Part shown: in pieces, positions 7,170 through 14,400 of the stretch
How positions within the stretch are numbered: the first letter of the stretch is position 1
How the letters are laid out: each line of letters starts with the position of its first letter
From: Pseudomonadota bacterium
GTDB taxonomy: Bacteria > SAR324 > XYD2-FULL-50-16 > JAHJRI01
Direction: 5' to 3'
DNA: 15,876 nucleotides
Assembly (NCBI GenBank): GCA_022360105.1
Contig: JAKSDL010000344.1
Coordinates: 1 to 15,876 of the forward strand
The notes under the pieces: model-generated
The model's database searches: none
Seen by the model: the letters and a program-made list of their open reading frames with translations, nothing else
What the model was told of the DNA's origin: nothing
Program-made: the position numbers and the translations under genes

Positions 7170-8660
7170 ATGTTCAAAAAAATATTGATTGCCAACCGAG
7201 GCGAAATTGCCAGACGAGTTTTATTTACCTGCCGGGAAATGGGTATTTCGACTGTTGCTGTCTATTCCGACGTGGACAAAGAAGCTATTCACGTGTTGGA
7301 AGCTGATGAAGCGGTTTACCTGGGAGAATCCGAACCCGCCCAGAGTTATCTGAATATTGATAAAATTATTGATGCTGCCAAGCAGACAGGGGCAGAAGGT
7401 ATTCATCCCGGGTATGGCTTTCTGGCAGAAAATGCAGGTTTTGCCAAACGTTGTGAAGATGAAGGCATCGTGTTTATCGGTCCCCCTGCCGGAGTGATCA
7501 AAGATTTGGGTGATAAGATCACTGCCAGAAACATCATGATAAAAGGGGGCGTTCCGGTTATTCCCGGAATGACCCAGGCTGAACCGGATCCTAAGACCAT
7601 GGCCGGGGTAGCTGAAGAGATCGGCTATCCTGTATTGATTAAAGCCTCCGCAGGTGGAGGTGGTAAAGGTATCAGGATTGTGAAAACAGCCAATGAAATT
7701 GAGGAATCCTGCCTCGCTGCTTCCAGAGAAGCCGAATCGGCCTTTGGAGATGGCACCATCTATTTGGAAAAGTTCTTTGACAAAGCCAAGCATATCGAGT
7801 TCCAAATTCTTGCCGACAGCCAAGGCAATGCCGTTCACGTCCTGGAACGTGAATGCTCGATCCAGAGGCGACATCAAAAGATTATTGAAGAAACCCCTTC
7901 CCCGGCAGTTGATGAAGCGTTGCGTGCAAAAATGGGAGAAGCAGCGGTAGCTGCTGCCAAAGCATCTGGTTACGTCAATGCCGGAACCGTGGAATTTCTA
8001 TTGGACAAGGATAAGAACTTTTACTTTTTGGAAGTCAATACCCGCCTCCAGGTTGAGCATCCCATAACCGAAATGATTACCGGCATTGATCTGGTGCGCC
8101 AGCAATTGCTGATCGCTTCCGGAGAGGAACTGGGCATTAAACAGGAAGATATCGTTGGTCGAGGTCACGCCATTGAATGCAGGGTTTACGCGGAAGATCC
8201 CGAGAACAATTTTTTTCCTTCACCCGGCAAGATCGTATACGTACAGGAACCTTCGGGACCGGGAGTTCGAAACGATTGTGGTGTCTATTCCGGTTTTGAA
8301 GTGCCTATGGATTACGATCCGATTATTTCCAAGCTGGTGACCCATGCTGAAAACAGGAAGCAAAACATTCAACGCATGTTAAAAGCCCTTAAAGAATACG
8401 TGCTGCTCGGTGTGAAAACCCCCATTCCTTTTTTAATCGAGGTCCTGCAATCCACACCTTTCCAGGAAGGCGACGTGTTCACGGATTTTATCGAAACTCA
8501 TTTTCAGGATTGGAAACCGGATTTCAAGGAAGAGGATCTTGCCAGAATTGCTTTTGTTGTTGATGCAATCAATGCCAACAGAAGGAAGAAATCGGTAGTA
8601 AACACGACGGACGAGATCCCGTCTCCGTTTTTTACATTAGGCAATTGGAGAATGGCTTAG
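7170..8660 (+). CDS. Biotin carboxylase subunit of acyl-CoA carboxylase
   Basis: This 496-residue ATP-grasp enzyme carboxylates the biotin of the carrier protein using ATP and bicarbonate. Visible parts are the N-terminal MFKKILIANRGEIARRV; the glycine-rich loop KASAGGGGKGIR (158-169); ERECSIQRRHQK (226-237), with the conserved Cys and Lys; EVNTRLQVEH (288-297), with the catalytic Glu and Arg; and the C-terminal AIECRVYAEDP block. AAGGA (7159-7163) precedes ATG 7170 at good spacing. The protein runs about 45 residues past the normal biotin carboxylase core and stops right after SPFFTLGNWRMA, which resembles the sPW..gdgWR segment where MCC alpha subunits pass into the BT domain. It therefore looks like the front two-thirds of an MCC-type alpha subunit, with the remainder encoded by the next gene. 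Confidence 0.93.
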   Translation: MFKKILIANRGEIARRVLFTCREMGISTVAVYSDVDKEAIHVLEADEAVYLGESEPAQSYLNIDKIIDAAKQTGAEGIHPGYGFLAENAGFAKRCEDEGIVFIGPPAGVIKDLGDKITARNIMIKGGVPVIPGMTQAEPDPKTMAGVAEEIGYPVLIKASAGGGGKGIRIVKTANEIEESCLAASREAESAFGDGTIYLEKFFDKAKHIEFQILADSQGNAVHVLERECSIQRRHQKIIEETPSPAVDEALRAKMGEAAVAAAKASGYVNAGTVEFLLDKDKNFYFLEVNTRLQVEHPITEMITGIDLVRQQLLIASGEELGIKQEDIVGRGHAIECRVYAEDPENNFFPSPGKIVYVQEPSGPGVRNDCGVYSGFEVPMDYDPIISKLVTHAENRKQNIQRMLKALKEYVLLGVKTPIPFLIEVLQSTPFQEGDVFTDFIETHFQDWKPDFKEEDLARIAFVVDAINANRRKKSVVNTTDEIPSPFFTLGNWRMA

Positions 8661-8714
8661 TGATTATATCCATATCAGTTAATTATAAACGATTATTGAA
8701 TAATCCAATGGAGA

Positions 8715-8864
8715 AACGGTAGGGCGGCCCTAGGTGTCCGCCGGAGGATTTGATTGAATGAATGAACAAAAAAAATGGATTCAGACCTGGAAGTAATGTT
8801 CATTCACGATTTTCCGGATATCAGCTGAGCAAGAGGTTTTCGGCGGGGACGTAGCCTAGCCCTA
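8715..8864. repeat. Decayed BIME-like repeat inside the carboxylase operon
   Basis: The 294-nt gap between the biotin carboxylase and biotin carrier genes contains AACGGTAGGGCGG (8715-8727), identical to the outer arm of the repeat at 2421. It continues as a GGCGG/CCGCC hairpin (8723-8727 and 8738-8742). An inverted partner half, GGCGGGGACGTAGCC then TAGCCCTA (8842-8864), differs from the 2421 family by only a few bases. Between the halves are about 100 nt that include a 10-bp inverted repeat, TGAATGAACA (8759-8768) with TGTTCATTCA (8797-8806). The element could form mRNA hairpins that alter decay or expression between the two subunits. No gene is seen in the gap. Confidence 0.7.
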
Positions 8865-8954
8865 TCATTTGATTGATATACACCACAAGTTTTGACTTAA
8901 CATCTATAAAAGCAAACCAGTTGCAAAATCTAAAATTCCCAAATGTAAAAAGCC

Positions 8955-9473
8955 ATGAACTATAACTTAACGCTCAACGACGAAACAAAGTCGATACAGG
9001 TCGAAATCGAAAATGATTCGGCAATCAGGACCACCATAGATGATTCCGACTACCAGGTTGACTACAGTGTGGTGTCGGATCACCAGTTGTACCTGAAGGT
9101 AAATGGAAAAGCTGTGAATGCGTTTGTCAGCGATACGAAGGATGGAAAATTCATCGTCATCAACGGCGTTGCTTACCAGGTGCAGGATGCCGACCTACTG
9201 ACACAACGTCCAAAGAAAAAAGGTGGAAACTCACAATTGCCAACGGAAATCACACCTCAAACGCCATCTGTTGTGGTTTCCGTGCTGGTGGAGACAGGTA
9301 ATGAGGTAGAAAAAGGACAGGGTGTTGTGGTGCTCTCTGCCATGAAAATGGAAACCACTTTAAACGCTCCGTTCGCAGGAAAGGTCACTGCGGTAAACGC
9401 AGCAGAAGGCGATAAGGTATCGCCCGGTGAAATCCTGGTAGATATCGAAAAAACAGAATCTGACGAAGAATAA
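8955..9473 (+). CDS. BT-BCCP biotin carrier protein of acyl-CoA carboxylase
   Basis: This 172-residue protein carries the biotin shuttled between the biotin carboxylase and carboxyltransferase. The C-terminal biotinyl domain (about 100-166) has the biotinylation motif SAMKMET, with Lys131 the expected biotin site, and the closing strand VSPGEILVDIE. The N-terminal ~80 residues are beta-strand-rich (NYNLTLNDETKSIQVEIE...) and resemble the BT (BC-CT mediating) domain of MCC alpha subunits. A charged linker, QRPKKKGGNSQ, joins the two. The first conserved turn, usually MPG, reads TPS here. No clear ribosome site precedes ATG 8955. Together with the 496-residue biotin carboxylase it totals 668 residues, about the length of an intact MCC alpha chain. 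Confidence 0.88.
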   Translation: MNYNLTLNDETKSIQVEIENDSAIRTTIDDSDYQVDYSVVSDHQLYLKVNGKAVNAFVSDTKDGKFIVINGVAYQVQDADLLTQRPKKKGGNSQLPTEITPQTPSVVVSVLVETGNEVEKGQGVVVLSAMKMETTLNAPFAGKVTAVNAAEGDKVSPGEILVDIEKTESDEE

Positions 9474-9495
9474 GGAAAAATAAAAAGGAGAGAGT

Positions 9496-10266
9496 ATGTC
9501 AGAACAGGAATTGATCTACAAAGTTGAAAACAGGGTCGCTTACATAACTATCAACAGGGAAGCAAAACGAAATTCCATCAGCCCGGGGGTGACAAGACTA
9601 TGTCATCAATATCTCAATGACGCCGAATCAGATGAAAACGTGAGAGTCATCTGTATCACGGGAGCCGGGGAAAAGGCTTTTTGTTCGGGGGCAGATCTTG
9701 GCGGAGCTGTCAGTGAAGATGGCTTGGACGCTTTCCAGGACTACGCAGACCTTCTGAAGAGAATTGCCGGCTATCCCAAACCTACAGTGGCCAGGGTCAA
9801 TGGGTATTGTCTGGCAGGAGGAACCGGTTTTATGCTTTCCTGCGACATCGTCATCGCTGCCGAACATGCCAAATTCGGTACACCGGAAGTTAATGTCGGT
9901 TTGTTTCCCATGATGATCGGTGCTTTGATCTTCCGTAATGTCTTACGGAAAAAAGCAATGGAAATGTGTTTGCTCGGAGAAAAGTTAACTGCCCGGCAAG
10001 CCCTTGATATGGGATTGGTTACGCGGGTTGTTCCTTCCGACCAGCTGGATAACGAGGTAAACGATGTTCTTAAAAACCTGGCTGGAAAGAGTCCCATCGG
10101 TATGAAAATCGGCAAGGAAGCCTTTTACCAAATGGCTGACAAACCGTTTGAAGAAGCAGTCGATTACTTGTGCAGTCAATTGGGAGCTATAGCTTCAACT
10201 GAAGACGCAAAAGAGGGAATTATGGCCTTTTTGGAAAAACGAGAACCGAATTTTGTCGGCAAATAG
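9496..10266 (+). CDS. Enoyl-CoA hydratase/isomerase (crotonase) family protein
   Basis: This 256-residue crotonase-fold protein is expected to hydrate the glutaconyl-type CoA made by the carboxylase, as LiuC or AtuE do. The first oxyanion-hole segment is FCSGADL (62-68) and the second is around CLAGGTGF (105-112). One catalytic acid is present, Glu131 in FGTPEVNVG, equivalent to crotonase Glu164. The other, usually the Glu of AGGGCEL (Glu144), aligns with Phe112 in AGGTGFML. Two-glutamate hydratases need both for efficient water addition, so isomerase, decarboxylase or retro-aldol chemistry must be considered. The start is well supported: AAGGAG (9485-9490) sits 5 nt before the ATG. The gene lies 22 nt after the carrier gene and 15 nt before the AtuA gene, clearly one operon. 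Confidence 0.88.
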   Translation: MSEQELIYKVENRVAYITINREAKRNSISPGVTRLCHQYLNDAESDENVRVICITGAGEKAFCSGADLGGAVSEDGLDAFQDYADLLKRIAGYPKPTVARVNGYCLAGGTGFMLSCDIVIAAEHAKFGTPEVNVGLFPMMIGALIFRNVLRKKAMEMCLLGEKLTARQALDMGLVTRVVPSDQLDNEVNDVLKNLAGKSPIGMKIGKEAFYQMADKPFEEAVDYLCSQLGAIASTEDAKEGIMAFLEKREPNFVGK

Positions 10267-10281
10267 AGAAAAGGAGATCCC

Positions 10282-12063
10282 ATGAAAAGAAAAAACACCC
10301 TGCACGATGACAAACTCATCATTGCCAATGCCAGTGGTTTTTTGGGTGATAGATTCAGTGCGGCAAAAGAGATGGTCCAGGGAGGTCCTATCGACATTCT
10401 TACAGGCGATTACCTCGCAGAACTGACCATGGCTATCCTTTTCAGAAAAGTCCTAAAAAGCCCTGATGGAGGGTATGCATCAACTTTTTTGAGGCAAATG
10501 GAAGAGATCATGGGTGAGTGCCTGGATAAGAATATTCGTATTGTTTCCAATGCCGGGGGACTGAATCCCAAATCGCTGGCCGAAAAACTTGAAGAACTGG
10601 CAGGAAACCTGGGATTGAAACCCAAAATCGCCTATATTGAAGGGGATAATCTCATGGGGCGTCTGGAAGAATTGCAAAACCAGGGTGAGGATTTTAAACA
10701 TCTTGACAAGAATATTTCATTAAAAGAAGCCCAGGCCCAATCAATTACTGCCAACGCCTACCTGGGTGGATTCGGTATCACTGAGGCTTTGGAGCAGGAA
10801 GCTGATATTGTGGTGGGTGGCAGACTGGCTGATGCAGCCCTTGTGATGGGTCCTGCTGCCTGGAAATTCGGCTGGAGCAAGACAGATTGGGATAGGCTGG
10901 CAGGAGCTGCTACCGCGGGTCATATTATTGAATGCGGTGCACAGGCTACCGGGGGTAATTATTCGTTTATCCATGAGGTCCCAAGTTTTAACAATGTCGG
11001 ATTTCCGATTGCAGAAATCCATAATGACGGTTCCTTCGTTATCACAAAACACCCGGAAACAGGGGGACTGGTTTCCGTCGGTACCGTCACCGCCCAGCTG
11101 TTATACGAAGTCCGGGAACCCAAATATCTGACTCCGGACGTCGCTGCCAGATTTGACACCATTCAAATCAGTCAACAGGCAGACGACAGGGTGGAGGTGA
11201 AGGGAGTACAGGGAGAGCCGCCTCCACCCACCACAAAGGTTTGTATCAATAACATGGGAGGGTATAAAAATTCCATGACCTTTGTGCTGACAGGACTGGA
11301 GATCGAAGAAAAAGCCAGAATTGTGGAAGAAACCTTATTCGAAGCATTGGGAGGAAAAAATCAGTTTCAAAAGGTGGATGTACAGCTGATTCGAAGCGAT
11401 AAAGAAAATCCCAATAGCAATGAAGAAGCAAATGCCCATTTGAAAGTATCCGTTCTGGACCCCGATCCAAACAAGGTGGGAAGACCCTTCTCATCAGCTA
11501 CCGTTGAATTAGCCCTGGCAAATATCCCCGGATTCACGATGACGGCGCCGCCGGGAAATGGATCTCCAACCATTTTCCACTGGCCGGCCCTGGTATCCAA
11601 CAACCATATCAAACAGCGAGTCATGCTTGGAGAGAGGGAAATCATCGTTGATCCCACGGAATCTACTCCAACTGATTCAGTTGTAACACCCTTTGAAGTT
11701 TCATTTCCTGAACCTCCCTTATGTGAAATCCAAACCACGCAGTTTGGCAGAGCTTTTGCCACTCGATCCGGAGACAAAGGCGGAAATGCAAACCTGGGCG
11801 TGTGGGGACAATCACCGGAAGCATATGTGTTTCTAAACCGTTTTCTGACAGCAGATAAACTTAAGGAGTTGCTGCCGGACCTTCAACCGTTTGAAATTGA
11901 AAGATACGAACTCCCTAACCTGCTTGCCGTAAATTTTTATATCAAGGGTGTTCTGGGAGAAGGGGTCGCTGCCTCTGTTAGAAACGATCCACAGGCTAAA
12001 ACCCTGGGTGAATACTTGAGAGCCAAAATTGTTGATCTTCCAAAATCTATATTAGTCTATTAA
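10282..12063 (+). CDS. Acyclic terpene utilization AtuA family protein (DUF1446)
   Basis: This 593-residue protein is an AtuA homologue. The large N-terminal DUF1446 region (about 10-460) shows NASGFLGDR (16-24), LTGDYLAELTM (40-50), SNAGGLNP (89-96), GGRLADAALVMGP (179-191) and AGHIIECGAQATGGNY (212-227). A separate C-terminal domain (about 483-590) begins near TRSGDKGGNANLG (494-506), as in Pseudomonas AtuA. No biochemical activity is firmly established for this family to my knowledge; it is genetically linked to citronellol/geraniol degradation. No signal peptide or membrane segment is seen. AAGGAG (10271-10276) precedes ATG 10282 by 5 nt. Operon position after the hydratase suggests it handles a late intermediate, possibly replacing or assisting the missing lyase step; that is inference. 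Confidence 0.9.
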   Translation: MKRKNTLHDDKLIIANASGFLGDRFSAAKEMVQGGPIDILTGDYLAELTMAILFRKVLKSPDGGYASTFLRQMEEIMGECLDKNIRIVSNAGGLNPKSLAEKLEELAGNLGLKPKIAYIEGDNLMGRLEELQNQGEDFKHLDKNISLKEAQAQSITANAYLGGFGITEALEQEADIVVGGRLADAALVMGPAAWKFGWSKTDWDRLAGAATAGHIIECGAQATGGNYSFIHEVPSFNNVGFPIAEIHNDGSFVITKHPETGGLVSVGTVTAQLLYEVREPKYLTPDVAARFDTIQISQQADDRVEVKGVQGEPPPPTTKVCINNMGGYKNSMTFVLTGLEIEEKARIVEETLFEALGGKNQFQKVDVQLIRSDKENPNSNEEANAHLKVSVLDPDPNKVGRPFSSATVELALANIPGFTMTAPPGNGSPTIFHWPALVSNNHIKQRVMLGEREIIVDPTESTPTDSVVTPFEVSFPEPPLCEIQTTQFGRAFATRSGDKGGNANLGVWGQSPEAYVFLNRFLTADKLKELLPDLQPFEIERYELPNLLAVNFYIKGVLGEGVAASVRNDPQAKTLGEYLRAKIVDLPKSILVY

Positions 12064-12174
12064 CAAACATTTTTAATCTGATTTGAAAATATGCATGAGG
12101 CTAATACTTCAATAAAAAAAGGTGAATCGTTATAAGTCTTTGGAACAATTCCACAAAAATGGATGAGAACATAA

Positions 12175-12204
12175 AAAGCCATCCCACTGATCAAGTGGTG
12201 CTTT
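12175..12204 (+). terminator. Weak intrinsic-terminator-like hairpin
   Basis: In the 286-nt gap after the AtuA gene, AAAGC (12175-12179) and GCTTT (12200-12204) flank an inner stem CCACT/AGTGG (12184-12188 and 12194-12198) with a GATCA loop; the sequence then reads ATCTTTT. The outer stem is interrupted, so the structure is weak. A second small hairpin, GAAAGC-GAA-GCTTTC, follows at 12229-12243, and an imperfect direct repeat of AACTGATA lies at 12250-12274. These suggest a partial break in transcription before the first dehydrogenase gene. The rest of the gap holds no gene. Confidence 0.3.
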
Positions 12205-12349
12205 ATCTTTTGAAAAAACAACATTACAGAAAGCGAAGCTTTCACAACAAACTGATAGCGGATAACTGATAACTATTTCATGCAATGTTTGTTTTCAATT
12301 CATGTCATTCAATTGATCACATAATCATAACCATCAAAAGGAAGTCGAA

Positions 12350-13501
12350 ATGACTAAAGATCTATACTTTACCAAAGAACACAACCAGGTGAGAAAAGCT
12401 GTCCGAGACTTTGTAAAAAAAGAGATCAATCCATATGTGGATGAATGGGAAGAGCAGGGAATGACTCCTTTGCATGATCTGTTTAAAAAGATGGGAGATC
12501 TTGGATTTCTCGGCATTCGTTATGATCCGAAATGGGGTGGACAGGGACTGGACTACTGGTATGAATTGGCCTTTCTGGAGGAATTGGGCAATATTGAATG
12601 CGGCAGTATTCCCATGGCTATTTCGGTACAGACTAATATGGCCACACCGGCTATTGACCAGTTCGGATCTGACTATTTAAAAGAACGATATCTCAAACCT
12701 GCTGTAGATGGTGATCTGGTGGCTGCCATTGCCGTCACAGAACCAGACGCCGGTTCAGATGTAGCCGCATTGAAGACCACAGCCAAACGTGAAGGCGATT
12801 ACTACATTCTAAACGGCTCCAAAACCTATATCACCAACGGAACCCAAGCTGATTTTTTGACATTGCTGGCCAGAACCAGTGATGAACCAGGCTATCATTC
12901 ATTCAGCCTGATTGTCGTTCCCACCGATATTCCCGGTTTTAATATCAGCAAAAAGCTGGACAAGATGGGTATGCGGAGTAGCGATACCGCTGAATTGTTC
13001 TTTGACAATATGAAGATTCCTGTTGAAAACCTGATTGGAAAAGAAGGTGAAGGATTTATCTACCAGATGCAGCAGTTTCAACATGAACGCTTTTCAGCAC
13101 TGCCCATGGCGTATGTAAGCATGAGGAATGTGATCGATATGACTGTTGAACATCTTCGCCAAAGAGTTGTATTTGGTAAGCCTTTGATGTCCAAACAAGT
13201 GCTGAGGCATCGCCTGGCGCAATGGGTGACGGAAGTAGAAAGCCTGCAACAACTCACTTATCATATTGTCCGCATGAAGGAAGCCGGTATGGATGTCACC
13301 AGGGAAATTTCCATGGGAAAACTGTTGGCGGGTCAGCTTAGCAGTAAAGTTACAGATGGTTGTTTGCAAATGTTTGGCGGTCTGGGATTCATGAATGAAA
13401 TGAAGATATCCAGGTACTTTAGGGATTCCAGATTAATCGCTATCGGAGGCGGCGCCAATGAGGTGATGTGTGAGATCATTAGCAAAATGGAGGGGTTTTA
13501 A
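12350..13501 (+). CDS. Acyl-CoA dehydrogenase (first copy)
   Basis: This 383-residue flavoprotein would introduce the alpha-beta double bond of an acyl-CoA, passing electrons to ETF. Family signatures are AVTEPDAGSD (128-137), the FAD/substrate segment YYILNGSKTYITNG (151-164), and QMFGGLGFMNEMKISRYFRD (340-359) followed by IAIGGGANEVM (363-373). The C-terminal motif is IGGGANEV instead of YEGT, so the MCAD-type base is absent. Glu246 in QHERFS matches the Glu254 position of isovaleryl-CoA dehydrogenase, the likely base. This places it with enzymes for branched or long chains. AAAAGGAAG (12336-12344) supports ATG 12350. Its stop overlaps the next start by one base (TAATG). Confidence 0.92.
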   Translation: MTKDLYFTKEHNQVRKAVRDFVKKEINPYVDEWEEQGMTPLHDLFKKMGDLGFLGIRYDPKWGGQGLDYWYELAFLEELGNIECGSIPMAISVQTNMATPAIDQFGSDYLKERYLKPAVDGDLVAAIAVTEPDAGSDVAALKTTAKREGDYYILNGSKTYITNGTQADFLTLLARTSDEPGYHSFSLIVVPTDIPGFNISKKLDKMGMRSSDTAELFFDNMKIPVENLIGKEGEGFIYQMQQFQHERFSALPMAYVSMRNVIDMTVEHLRQRVVFGKPLMSKQVLRHRLAQWVTEVESLQQLTYHIVRMKEAGMDVTREISMGKLLAGQLSSKVTDGCLQMFGGLGFMNEMKISRYFRDSRLIAIGGGANEVMCEIISKMEGF

Positions 13502-14301
13502 TGAACGTCATTTGCCAGGATCTTACCGACGAATATAACGAACTGGATGATCTGGTCTCGGGGTTGAGCGAGAAACAATGGAATACTGTCACCCCGTTTT
13601 TCGAATGGACGATTAAAGACGAAATTGCTCATATCGCCTATTTTGATTCGACAGCCCAGTTGGCAACCCAGGACAGGAAACTATTTATGAAGAAATTTGA
13701 AAGTTTCCTTGCTGAAATCAAACCAGGCGAAAGCATGTTTGAAGTGATCAATCGGGTGGGTCGTGCCAAACCGGTAAAAGAATTAATGGCAGATTGGAGA
13801 ACCAATCGAACAGCTATGGTGGATGCACTTTCCAAACTTGATCCCAAAGCGAGATTACCCTGGTATGGTCCTGATATGAGTGCAAAGTCCTTTGCCACAG
13901 CCAGATTAATGGAAACATGGGCTCATGGACAGGATGTTTACGACACCTTAAGAATCAAAAGAAAGCCGGCAGCAAGAATAAAACACATCGCCCACTTGGG
14001 AGTGACAACTTTTGGCTGGAGTTTTATGGTTCGACAACTGGAAGCACCTGCTGATCCGGTTAGGGTGAATTTGGATCACCCTTTTGGTGATAACTGGATT
14101 TGGGGACCGAATTTAGCTGAGAATTCAGTATCAGGGTCTGCAGAAGATTTCTGCCTGGTGGTGACACAACGAAGGAACATCGCTGATACCAATCTGGAAG
14201 TAAAAGGTGAAGTGGCTGAAAAATGGATGTCCATTGCTCAGGCATTTGCAGGGATGCCGGAAGATCCGCCTAAACCCGGAGTCAGAGTCATTACATTTTA
14301 G
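13501..14301 (+). CDS. TIGR03084 family metal-binding protein (maleylpyruvate isomerase-like)
   Basis: This 266-residue protein has the N-terminal DinB-like four-helix metal-binding fold of mycothiol-dependent maleylpyruvate isomerases. A likely metal triad is His44 (DEIAHIAYFD), Glu138 and His142 (METWAHGQD). The Glu-x3-His spacing matches the Glu144/His148 pair of the characterised actinobacterial isomerase. Residues about 170-250 (WGPNLAENSVSGSAEDFCLV...) form the smaller C-terminal domain. The gene starts on the last base of the preceding dehydrogenase stop and has GGAGGGG (13489-13495) 5 nt upstream, indicating tight translational coupling. TIGR03084 proteins are, as I recall, mostly actinobacterial and uncharacterised. 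The thiol cofactor, if any, is unknown here. A role in thioester or acyl-CoA handling is inferred from context alone. Confidence 0.82.
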   Translation: MNVICQDLTDEYNELDDLVSGLSEKQWNTVTPFFEWTIKDEIAHIAYFDSTAQLATQDRKLFMKKFESFLAEIKPGESMFEVINRVGRAKPVKELMADWRTNRTAMVDALSKLDPKARLPWYGPDMSAKSFATARLMETWAHGQDVYDTLRIKRKPAARIKHIAHLGVTTFGWSFMVRQLEAPADPVRVNLDHPFGDNWIWGPNLAENSVSGSAEDFCLVVTQRRNIADTNLEVKGEVAEKWMSIAQAFAGMPEDPPKPGVRVITF

Positions 14302-14327
14302 ATTTTAGATTTGGGAATTTGTTTCCC
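14302..14327. repeat. Short intergenic repeat (inverted copy) and small hairpin
   Basis: ATTTTAGATTT (14302-14312) begins right at the TIGR03084 stop and is the reverse complement of AAATCTAAAAT, found inside AAAATCTAAAATT at 2600-2612 and 8925-8937. It runs into GGGAA-TTTGT-TTCCC (14313-14327), a small hairpin. The 99-nt gap otherwise contains only the ribosome site of the next gene. Confidence 0.45.
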
Positions 14328-14400
14328 TCGTCATCCCCGCTTCTCTTTTTGGGATCATCTGTTCACAACTCAAACTCATTCACTTCAAAACAGGAACCCG

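Noticed and set aside
7221..7877. 218-codon minus-strand open frame opposite the biotin carboxylase gene
   Set aside because: It is antisense to highly conserved biotin carboxylase motifs, has no domain pattern, and is explained by codon structure of the real gene.
12060..12245. 61-codon minus-strand open frame after the AtuA gene
   Set aside because: AT-rich intergenic sequence, no ribosome site, unremarkable translation covering the putative terminator hairpin.
14311..14400. N-terminal extension of the second dehydrogenase from TTG 14311
   Set aside because: The 30 extra residues have no match to dehydrogenase N-termini, lie over an intergenic repeat, and a well-spaced AGGA supports ATG 14401.
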